Source: Candidatus Zixiibacteriota bacterium (GTDB taxonomy: Bacteria > Zixibacteria > MSB-5A5 > GN15 > FEB-12). From it: 64,000 nucleotides of DNA. The DNA is taken from positions 620,001-684,000 of the forward strand of contig DAOSXA010000002.1 in NCBI GenBank assembly GCA_035380245.1. The letters run 5' to 3'. The notes beneath the pieces are model-generated. The model searched no databases and was not told the origin of the DNA. It saw only the letters and a program-made list of their open reading frames with translations. Shown piece after piece: positions 28,120 to 35,433 of the stretch (positions are counted from its first letter, which is position 1; each line of letters starts with the position of its first letter). The translations under genes were made by a program, and so were the position numbers.

Positions 28120-28875
28120 TTATATCCCTTCTTTTTCTTTCAAGATCTGCATCACTTCAAAAGTGGCCTCGTCGGTGGTGTAGTTGAACGCGTCCACCTT
28201 GTTGACGAAGAAGTTATAGAAGAAGATGCCGAGAATACCGGAAATAAGACCGCCGGCCGTGTTAACCAGCGCCTCGGAAATACCGGTAGCCAGCGATTGC
28301 GCATCAATAACACCACCTTCAACGTTACCGGTGGCGGCGAAGGCACGAATCATACCGATCGTCGTTCCCAGCAGACCGACCATGGTGGCGATGGAGGCGA
28401 TAGTCGACAAGGCGATCAGGTTACGCTCAAGCAGCGGACCTTCGAGAGCGTTGGCTTCCTCAATCGCGTTCTGAGTAAGCTCGATGCGATGCTCGGCTTC
28501 CATCTGCTGGCCTTTCACCTCGCGATAGCGCTCAATGCCGGCCCGGAGAACGTTGGCGGTAGTACCGCGCTGCTTGTCGCAGGCAGCCAGGGCGCCGTCG
28601 AAATCGTCATTCTGGATAAGCATGACGAGCTTCTTGAAGAACACCTGTACGGAACTCTTGCCCTTGGCGACGCCGTAGAGTGAAAAATAGCGCTCGATAA
28701 CGAACGAAAGCAACATGATAAGAACCATTATGAGCAACACGACCAGCGGGCCGCCCTTATAGATCGAATGCACGATCGGAACCTCGGAGGTACGGAACAC
28801 TCCATACCAAAGACCGAAGCCTATGGCGAAGGCGGCAATGGCCACTACCGTTACGAAAATCGTTTGTTTAACCAC
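28120..28875 (-). CDS. ExbB/TolQ/MotA-family proton-channel protein
   Basis: A 251-residue inner-membrane protein. An N-terminal helix (IFVTVVAIAAFAIGFGLWYG) and a second (PLVVLLIMVLIMLLSFVIERYFSLY) precede a cytoplasmic helical region, followed by the conserved MotA/TolQ/ExbB pore segments (IALSTIASIATMVGLLGTTIGMIRAF and TAGGLISGILGIFFYNFFV). The GLLGTTIGM motif is diagnostic. It forms the channel with the two downstream ExbDs and powers the TonBs. The extra N-terminal helix is common in FCB homologues. Confidence 0.95.
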   Translation of the reverse strand: MVKQTIFVTVVAIAAFAIGFGLWYGVFRTSEVPIVHSIYKGGPLVVLLIMVLIMLLSFVIERYFSLYGVAKGKSSVQVFFKKLVMLIQNDDFDGALAACDKQRGTTANVLRAGIERYREVKGQQMEAEHRIELTQNAIEEANALEGPLLERNLIALSTIASIATMVGLLGTTIGMIRAFAATGNVEGGVIDAQSLATGISEALVNTAGGLISGILGIFFYNFFVNKVDAFNYTTDEATFEVMQILKEKEGI

Positions 28876-28899
28876 AGATATTTCCTCCAGACTAGCTTA

Positions 28900-29886
28900 T
28901 TAAATTTCAACACCTTTTAGGGCCACCAGTAAAGACATGGCAACCGACACGAACACACCCCAACTCAGGGTATCGAAATAGCTCACCGGGCCAAAGGCCT
29001 TGCCGAGACTATCGAAATACTGAGTCGGATCGAAGCCGTAATCGCCTCCAAAGAACGAGAGAATCACCGTCAGCAAAAAGAGCAGCAACGGCAACCAATT
29101 GAGGCGAAGGATCTTCTTCAATTTAAGAGCTCTTTCATCCGCCGTTCCTTTAAAGCCGTACAATCCGTACAGAGTGTAAACCGGCAGAAAAATGCTCAGG
29201 ATCGTTACAATCATCAACGCTATGGCGATCACCGCCGCAGCAAAACCGGAGCCGAAAACCAGCGGTCCGACTGAGCCCAATGCGGCAAAAGAACCGATAC
29301 CGGACAATCGTTCGTATTCCTTGGTTATTTTCTTCCTGGCTATATAACCATGGATGACCTCTTCGTTGGATGAGGTCGACGTGCTGGCAACACCGGGATT
29401 CTCCTCCAGGGCATCCATCGGAGGTTCACCGGTGTCCTCTTCAAGGACCTCTGCGGGAGGTTCTTCGTAGCCAATCGCTACGCCAATTTCCGAGGAGTCA
29501 CCGGCAGCCGCTAAAGCCAGACTGTCTGGCTGCATAAGGCTGTCAGCCGGCGCCTCAGCCGACGCTACGTGCGATTCCTGCACCACCTCGTTATAAGCGG
29601 AATACCAGGGGATGAAGATCGATGCGAACATCACCAAACAGGCAATCGTGGCAATAATGCGATCGCTCATCGAGACACGACTCTCAAGGAGTGTGCACTC
29701 TTCGCGCAACGATTCGCCACTTTCCCGTTTGGCTTTGATGGCGTCAACCAACTTCTGTTTCTCAGCTTCAGACTTAAACAGGTCTTTCGGCTTGTGAGGA
29801 AATACCTCAAAACCGATATACCTGAATCGTTGATCTGCTGAGATTGTCTGCTTATTTGATGTGGCTTTTTTCTCTTCTTCGGCCAT
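28900..29886 (-). CDS. Predicted inner-membrane protein of the ExbBD operon, function unknown
   Basis: A 328-residue protein I do not recognise. A charged cytoplasmic N-terminus (about 75 residues, Lys/Glu rich) leads to a membrane helix (IIATIACLVMFASIFIPWY), an acidic Ala/Pro/Ser-rich linker (residues about 100-175), then three or four more helices (FGSGFAAAVIAIALMIVTIL, LLLFLLTVILSF, a Gly/Asp loop, and VFVSVAMSLLVALKGVEI). It sits 24 bases upstream of exbB and 40 bases downstream of the TPR gene, so it is co-transcribed with the proton-channel genes and is probably an accessory subunit or assembly factor. That role is inferred from position only. Confidence 0.7.
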   Translation of the reverse strand: MAEEEKKATSNKQTISADQRFRYIGFEVFPHKPKDLFKSEAEKQKLVDAIKAKRESGESLREECTLLESRVSMSDRIIATIACLVMFASIFIPWYSAYNEVVQESHVASAEAPADSLMQPDSLALAAAGDSSEIGVAIGYEEPPAEVLEEDTGEPPMDALEENPGVASTSTSSNEEVIHGYIARKKITKEYERLSGIGSFAALGSVGPLVFGSGFAAAVIAIALMIVTILSIFLPVYTLYGLYGFKGTADERALKLKKILRLNWLPLLLFLLTVILSFFGGDYGFDPTQYFDSLGKAFGPVSYFDTLSWGVFVSVAMSLLVALKGVEI

Positions 29887-29926
29887 TCATTCTCCCAGAC
29901 ATTATATCAGTCAGATATGTTTATCG

Positions 29927-31939
29927 TTAAAACTCAAAGCTAGTGTCATCAGCGCCCTTCTTGGCGTCGGTGTTACCCGGCTCACATTTCAAAACCTTCT
30001 TGTACCAGGTATTCGCCTGCTTGAAATCATCACCGGCGCCGTCCTTCTTATCGACGGCACGAAGGTGGTATGCCTGGGCTATATAGAGTGTCAGACCGGG
30101 ATCGGCACATTCACCTTCAGCCTTGGTCAGACAGTCGTATGCCTTATGGAAATAGCTCAGGGCTTTGGTGTAACTCTTAGGGCTGCAGACACCGCCGAAA
30201 TAGGCATAACCGAGAGACCGAAGCGCCTCGCAGGAGTTCGGGTTAATCTGCAACCAACGCTCGTACCATTCAACGCCACGAGCGCAGTCAGACAAGTGAT
30301 ACAGATAAATCTGTGCGATTCTCTGGATCACAGATTCATCATCAGGCTTGATTTCAAGGTATTGCTGCAGATAATCAGCAGCTACTTCGTAGTAATTGAC
30401 ATTCGGATCGGGGGTATCGACATCAACCGCGTCCTCATTCCCTTCAATACCTTCGAGATCATCCAGAGCCACCGCCTCATCGGCGCCTCCCCCCATTTCC
30501 TGATTGGCAATGGACATGGCGCAATAACCGGCATTCTTGAGGACTTTATCATCCATTTCCAGATCAAGACGCTTCTGGTAATACGACAAGGCCTTCACCA
30601 GATGACGATCCTGATGAAGCGCTATCGCCAGATTATAAACAACCCGTTTCTGATTGGGATTGAGCTGAATCGATTTCTCGTAGTATTCGGATGCCTTGGT
30701 GAAATTCCGGTTGTCTTTGTCGTAATAATACGTATCCCCTAAAAGCTGGTAGTACTCATCATCCGACACCTTGGTTTGTTCAGCGCGATCGGGGTCAGCT
30801 TCAACCCACTCCTTCTGCTTACGAAGCATTTCGCGAGCTTTAGCCCAGTCTTGAATATACCAGAGCGATTTGCCGTATTGGAAATAGATGTCGCGAGGTT
30901 CATAAGGGATATCAAGAACCTTTTGATAGTACTGGCAGGCATCTTCATGACCGCTGACATTGGCATAGCCCATGGCCAATTCGAAAAACACACGCACATG
31001 CTGGCTGTCGGGCTGGGCATTCGATAATTCCAGATAGCGTTTATAAGAACCGATCGCATCGATGAAACGAGCTTTACGTTCATCTCGTGTTCTGGTCGAA
31101 AGAGCCGCCTTGAAATAAATACCACCCGCACGCATCCAGGCCGGGGCATAAGTGCTGTCTTTTTGAAGCACGACCTTGAGCTTCTCAATAGCACAAGTGT
31201 AGTCTTTCATCTCGATACAGGCTTCAGCCCAATGGAAATAAACCTCAGTAGAAGCGGTATCGATTTGCAACGCCAGATCATACTCGATGATCGCCAGGGC
31301 CGGAATACCCTGATAAAAATTAGCATCACCGAGATTTATATGATACTCCGCCCGCTCTTTCATGCCGGTCTCACGGACCGCTTCCAGAGTGGCCTGCTTC
31401 TCTTCTTCGCTTTCGAATTTCTTTGTGTTGAGATCCTTGATCGTCTTCTCTTCCTGAGCCTCAGACGATGCAATCGCCTTACGGAAATACTTGTCGGCGT
31501 CCTGATATTCACCACGAGCCAGATATACCAGACCTAGTCCGTTCTCGAACCCGGAAAGGTTATCCTTGGACTTTTTGATCCCTTCCTGCATCGTCTTTTC
31601 GGCATCGTCGAGTTCACCCAGATTGATCTGCGTCCGACCAAAATAGAGCAGGCTTTCATAGTCCTTGGAGCGCTTTTCATAGGCTGTCTCAAACTGCTCC
31701 TTAGCATTTTGCCACTGTTCGCGCTCATAGTAAATGCGACCAAGCGCAAAGTAATTGCGATGGTAACCTGGGTCGGCGGCAATGGCGCCGTTGAGCAATT
31801 CAATAGCTCGCGCCGTATCCCCCGTGTTGAGGGCATTAAGGATATTGTCGTCGTCGATAACCTGACTGTATGCCGTCGAAACGACTGCGGACAGTAAGAT
31901 CAGAAATACCGGGAATAATTTCGTAAGTCTCTTTCGCAA
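29927..31939 (-). CDS. Secreted TPR-repeat protein, first gene of the ExbBD/TonB operon
   Basis: A 670-residue periplasmic protein: signal peptide (LFPVFLILLSAVVSTAYS) then TPR units over nearly the whole length (for example NYFALGRIYYEREQWQNAKE, VYFHWAEACIEMKDYTCAIE, VVYNLAIALHQDRHLVKALS, YEPRDIYFQYGKSLWYIQDW). An acidic insertion (EGIEGNEDAVDVDTPDPNV) lies near 490. TPR proteins recur beside ExbBD genes in FCB bacteria, where I infer a periplasmic scaffold linking TonB to envelope partners. The start is TTG 31939 with GAGAGGAAG five bases upstream. No catalytic motif is visible. Confidence 0.82.
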   Translation of the reverse strand: MRKRLTKLFPVFLILLSAVVSTAYSQVIDDDNILNALNTGDTARAIELLNGAIAADPGYHRNYFALGRIYYEREQWQNAKEQFETAYEKRSKDYESLLYFGRTQINLGELDDAEKTMQEGIKKSKDNLSGFENGLGLVYLARGEYQDADKYFRKAIASSEAQEEKTIKDLNTKKFESEEEKQATLEAVRETGMKERAEYHINLGDANFYQGIPALAIIEYDLALQIDTASTEVYFHWAEACIEMKDYTCAIEKLKVVLQKDSTYAPAWMRAGGIYFKAALSTRTRDERKARFIDAIGSYKRYLELSNAQPDSQHVRVFFELAMGYANVSGHEDACQYYQKVLDIPYEPRDIYFQYGKSLWYIQDWAKAREMLRKQKEWVEADPDRAEQTKVSDDEYYQLLGDTYYYDKDNRNFTKASEYYEKSIQLNPNQKRVVYNLAIALHQDRHLVKALSYYQKRLDLEMDDKVLKNAGYCAMSIANQEMGGGADEAVALDDLEGIEGNEDAVDVDTPDPNVNYYEVAADYLQQYLEIKPDDESVIQRIAQIYLYHLSDCARGVEWYERWLQINPNSCEALRSLGYAYFGGVCSPKSYTKALSYFHKAYDCLTKAEGECADPGLTLYIAQAYHLRAVDKKDGAGDDFKQANTWYKKVLKCEPGNTDAKKGADDTSFEF

Positions 31940-32000
31940 AGCAACTTCCTCTCGAACACGTTCAAAACAACTGCTTAAAAAACATACTTTTCGGGCAATG

Positions 32001-32228
32001 TCAAGGGATTATTTGGGAGCCGTTTTCCCTATGAAAAAGGCTCATTTCCCGTGACTTTCTTACCCTCCAGGCGGTTCTCACAACGAGCCACGTCAGCGAC
32101 ATACAAACCAACATACCAGCCGGTAGGTACCAACTCCAAACCGGGGTAAAGAAAGCCAGTAAATAGGTCGCGGTTACGATCATAATCAGCGACGTGACAA
32201 AGTTGACTATTTTAGTGGCCTTCGCCAT
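32001..32228 (-). CDS. Small two-helix membrane protein, 75 aa
   Basis: A 75-residue protein with two hydrophobic helices (VNFVTSLIMIVTATYLLAFF and YLPAGMLVCMSLTWLVVRTA) and a basic C-terminus. The ATG at 32228 has AGGTGG five bases before it; a GTG nine bases upstream is an alternative. It lies just upstream of the TPR/ExbBD operon on the same strand. Family unknown; the good ribosome site and the clean helices support it as a real gene. Confidence 0.55.
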   Translation of the reverse strand: MAKATKIVNFVTSLIMIVTATYLLAFFTPVWSWYLPAGMLVCMSLTWLVVRTAWRVRKSREMSLFHRENGSQIIP

Positions 32229-32581
32229 AATAACCACCTTTCACTCTTATACCGCCGTTGCGAAGAAATCTTCCGTTCGAAGGACAGGTTCATGGACACA
32301 CGCCAACGGCCCGATGTATCACAATTTCAATGCCTGAAATAATGACGCATAATTAACGAGCAGTTAAGCCGTTACCGGCGAATACGTTGCGGTCCCGCTA
32401 AATAATTAGCACGTCACTGACTACGCAGAAGGCGCAGAAAATGCGTTGAAAAACACCGCGTTCGGACCGAGAATCGAACATTATCCTATGAATGACTTGA
32501 TGTTACAGCGAGAGGTGAACAGCCATAGCGATATGCGAGTGATTCGTACGAATCGTACGTAACAGCCGGATTTCGGCTCTA
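32229..32581. other. 353-base gap with a short palindrome
   Basis: No ORF or RNA structure is convincing. The perfect palindrome ATTCGTACGAAT (32542-32553) overlaps the near-repeat TCGTACGA/ATCGTACG, and a small hairpin (AGCCG...CGGCT, about 32563-32577) lies just after the stop of the next minus-strand gene and could be a weak terminator. Confidence 0.3.
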
Positions 32582-33727
32582 TTAGCCTACTTGTAGCCAA
32601 TGGTACATCAGCTTCACACGGCGATTGCCTAAAAATTCCAGGGTAACCAGCCCCTCGTATTCCCGTGGACGTCCTTCGACATCCAACGCCGGGAAGAACT
32701 TCATTGAGGTCAATATCTCCTTTATCGTATTTCTATCCAGTTTGGGTATTCCCTTCCAATTGGTTAAGACGACAGTCCCCATACTGTCAATATGAAGCGG
32801 AAGAGTCAGGCTATATTTATGAAAAGCGGAGTGTCCCATAACCGAAAGGGTGTCGTAGGGCACTATCCGGGGAATCGGCTTAATTATGATACCGCTGGTG
32901 TCATTGAGAATCGTAAGTGCCCGACGTTCATGAAATGACATTAATGCTTCAGTACTGTCGTTGAAAGGCAACATCGGACGCCGGTTGGAGGGATAAAACG
33001 AAACTAATAGATAAGGGTGTGACTCTATTGCCCGCCCCTCGAAACGAGCCGGCTCGAATTCGGCATAAAGAACGGCGGAAGTCAACTGGCCGACAAAGGC
33101 CGGATAATCGGTCGAGACGAGAGATGCCTCCGAGCATCTCCCGGCACTGTCCAGGGCAAGTCGAAAGAGAATAAATCGTCGTGAACGGTTCGGATTATCC
33201 GGTCCCAGGTCACAGGAGTATTTGGGGAAAGACCTTATTCCCGCCGGTTCAAAACCGTTAAGGTGAAGAGTCATATTGACCAGATCCTGATCAACTGCCC
33301 GGCAAGTGCTGTCAACCGGGAACGAAAAAGAAAATTGCTCTCTTCCCTTTGAATACCGTGCGATTGCGGCCAATTTGAACGGAGCCGTCGGCGGAGGAGT
33401 AAACCGATATCCGCTTAATGATGGTCCAAGATATCGAACCCAGGCGGAGTCAGCAGACTCATCTGATTCAAGCCCTGTAACATTACCGCTGTTATCAAGG
33501 ACCACGGTGAGAATTCGTGAGTTGTTGCTACGATCCCCCGGAAAAGGACCATTCGGCACCAGGTCATAGGTGTAAACCGGAGCGGGAATAATCATACCGG
33601 CATCGAACGCACAATCAGCCGACACTCCGGTTGGCTTACGGCAGGCCGACAACGCCAACATCAACACCAATAACGGCAAGGCTATCCAAAAACACGAACA
33701 GCGATTGTCAAACAAACTCGACTCCAA
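32582..33727 (-). CDS. Lipoprotein with three TonB-C-like modules
   Basis: A 381-residue protein with a lipoprotein signal (ALPLLVLMLALSAC, Cys about 29). The mature part contains three stretches that each follow the TonB C-terminal pattern, a strand 'V.LD..G.V', a helix, then 'F.PA...G' and a closing strand. They are roughly residues 68-135 (ILTVVLDNSGNVTGLE...YRFTPPPTAPFK), 180-250 (FRLALDSAGRCSEAS...AEFEPARFEGRAIESH) and 310-372 (LPLHIDSMGTVVLTN...MKFFPALDVEGRPREYEG). The likely start is TTG 33727, with AAGGAG rather far upstream. A lipid-anchored protein of this build could bind envelope partners; function unknown. The reading of three modules is by eye. Confidence 0.65.
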   Translation of the reverse strand: MESSLFDNRCSCFWIALPLLVLMLALSACRKPTGVSADCAFDAGMIIPAPVYTYDLVPNGPFPGDRSNNSRILTVVLDNSGNVTGLESDESADSAWVRYLGPSLSGYRFTPPPTAPFKLAAIARYSKGREQFSFSFPVDSTCRAVDQDLVNMTLHLNGFEPAGIRSFPKYSCDLGPDNPNRSRRFILFRLALDSAGRCSEASLVSTDYPAFVGQLTSAVLYAEFEPARFEGRAIESHPYLLVSFYPSNRRPMLPFNDSTEALMSFHERRALTILNDTSGIIIKPIPRIVPYDTLSVMGHSAFHKYSLTLPLHIDSMGTVVLTNWKGIPKLDRNTIKEILTSMKFFPALDVEGRPREYEGLVTLEFLGNRRVKLMYHWLQVG

Positions 33728-33864
33728 GGGTCTTTACGTTTACCTCTCCTTGAAACAGTCGTTGAAATCAAATCAGTTCAAGTTTGAATTATCTAGCACG
33801 ATCATTTACTTTCCAGCCGTTAGAATAATGATCGGGTCGCATCAGCGACTGGATTGGAGAGGTT

Positions 33865-35382
33865 TTGTCGGCAATCGGGCCACAGTACATCCGTAACGTT
33901 TACAGCTCCTGGACATGTTATGCCATCCGGGTGGCGATAACTTTCCTCTTCGTCCCATACATTACCTCACAATGGGGCGATTCTCGTTATGGGTTATGGG
34001 TGATCCTGTTTCAGACAATTAATTATTTTTCCCTGCTCGACCTGGGCCTGACATCTTCGATAATCCGTTTCGTATCCAAGTATCTCAGTCAACGAGATTT
34101 CGGTCGCGTATCACGCGTTATTGCAACTTCGGGGGTGCTCTACCTGATAGTCGGCAGTTTGGCTGCCATCGGGCTCTTCATCTTCGTTGAGTTTTTCTTT
34201 CACATCTTCAAAATAGCCGATCCGAACCTGCTGGCCGAAGGGAAAACCGCCCTGCAGATATTAGCCGTGTATCTGGCTTTTAATTTTTATTTCTTACCGT
34301 ACGGCGGATCGTTGGTAGCTTTCCAGCGCTACGACATGCACAATCTCATCAGTATCGGCGAGGAGATAGTTCGCGTAGGGCTGATGATCTGGTTGCTATC
34401 GGCCGGATACGGGCTGGTGGCGCTGGCGCTGGTAATTGTGGGGACGACTATCGCCCGCAATCTGATCGCGTTCTGGTGGCTTAGACGTGCCTTCCCTGAA
34501 ATAAAATTCGGCTGGCGTGAGGCTGATCGCGAAACCGGGCGGATGTTGTTCGGATACAGTTGGATTTCATTTGCGATCGTTATCTGCTGGCTGGTTATTT
34601 TCAATACCGACTCGTTCCTGCTGGGCGTCCTCAGCGGCACCGCTGCGGCAGGGGTGTACCACCCCGGGGCTCAGTTGTTCCTGCACCTGCGCAATCTCAT
34701 CAACGGCGCGGCCACCCCGCTGGCGCCGGCGGTTTCCCATATTGAAAGCACATCCGATCTGGATAGAGTCCGACGGCTCTATTTCCGCGGATCAGCTTAC
34801 ATCGCGTTCGCATCGTTCACCATCTCCACTCTGGTGATCCTTTTCGCCCAGCCGTTCGTCGATCTCTGGTTACCGGAGGCATTTGCCGAATCAGCTTCGG
34901 TTATGATTGTACTGGCTTGTGGTTCGGCGCTTTTTCTGCCGCAGATAGTCGGGAATTCCGTCCTGTTCGGAATCGAACAACATCGCTACCTCTTGTACAG
35001 TCTCATCTGTGAAGCGGCGGCTAAAATTGTCCTCGCCATCGTGCTGATTCCGCGCTCCGGTTTGCTCGGGATGGCGCTGGCAACCATCATCCCACAAATT
35101 GCCATGTACAGTACCCTCTACCCGGCGTTGCTTGCTTCTGTATTGGGAACAACCCATTGGAAAATCCTCTGGAATATCTTCCGTCCGGGCGGTATGGCCC
35201 TGGCTGCGGCAGCACCGGTCGGTATCCTGTTAACCTGGTTATGGCCTGTCGACGGCTGGCTCAGTCTCATTGCCGAAGTAGCTATAGTGGTTCTTATTGC
35301 CGCGGTGGTCGCTTATCGTTTCTTATTGGCGCCGGATGATAGAAATAAGCTGATAGACGGACTCCCGTTCATTCACCAATAG
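33865..35382 (+). CDS. Polysaccharide flippase-like membrane protein (MOP/Wzx type)
   Basis: A 505-residue integral membrane protein with about 12-14 helices and the N-terminal pattern of Wzx/oligosaccharide flippases (SSWTCYAIRVAITFLFVPYI ... RYGLWVILFQTINYFSLLDL ... GLTSSIIRFVSKYLSQRDF). These proteins move lipid-linked sugars across the inner membrane for O-antigen or capsule synthesis. The start is TTG 33865 with GGAGAGG immediately upstream. No glycosyltransferases flank it, which is unusual for Wzx genes, so its substrate is unknown. It converges with the dehydrogenase gene and shares a terminator. Confidence 0.85.
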   Translation: MSAIGPQYIRNVYSSWTCYAIRVAITFLFVPYITSQWGDSRYGLWVILFQTINYFSLLDLGLTSSIIRFVSKYLSQRDFGRVSRVIATSGVLYLIVGSLAAIGLFIFVEFFFHIFKIADPNLLAEGKTALQILAVYLAFNFYFLPYGGSLVAFQRYDMHNLISIGEEIVRVGLMIWLLSAGYGLVALALVIVGTTIARNLIAFWWLRRAFPEIKFGWREADRETGRMLFGYSWISFAIVICWLVIFNTDSFLLGVLSGTAAAGVYHPGAQLFLHLRNLINGAATPLAPAVSHIESTSDLDRVRRLYFRGSAYIAFASFTISTLVILFAQPFVDLWLPEAFAESASVMIVLACGSALFLPQIVGNSVLFGIEQHRYLLYSLICEAAAKIVLAIVLIPRSGLLGMALATIIPQIAMYSTLYPALLASVLGTTHWKILWNIFRPGGMALAAAAPVGILLTWLWPVDGWLSLIAEVAIVVLIAAVVAYRFLLAPDDRNKLIDGLPFIHQ

Positions 35383-35384
35383 TA

Positions 35385-35416
35385 AAGCGCGGCCGGAGAA
35401 ATCTCCCGCCGCGCTT
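35385..35416. terminator. Hairpin terminator between convergent genes
   Basis: AAGCGCGGC-GGAG pairs with CTCC-GCCGCGCTT with one C-C mismatch. It sits between the flippase stop (35382) and the dehydrogenase stop (35434). The T tract is short on both sides. Confidence 0.65.
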
Positions 35417-35433
35417 ATGGTACCGGAGCAGCT

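Noticed and set aside
32238..32581. Possible tRNA or small RNA in the gap
   Set aside because: No cloverleaf, T-loop or acceptor stem could be formed; only a short palindrome is present.
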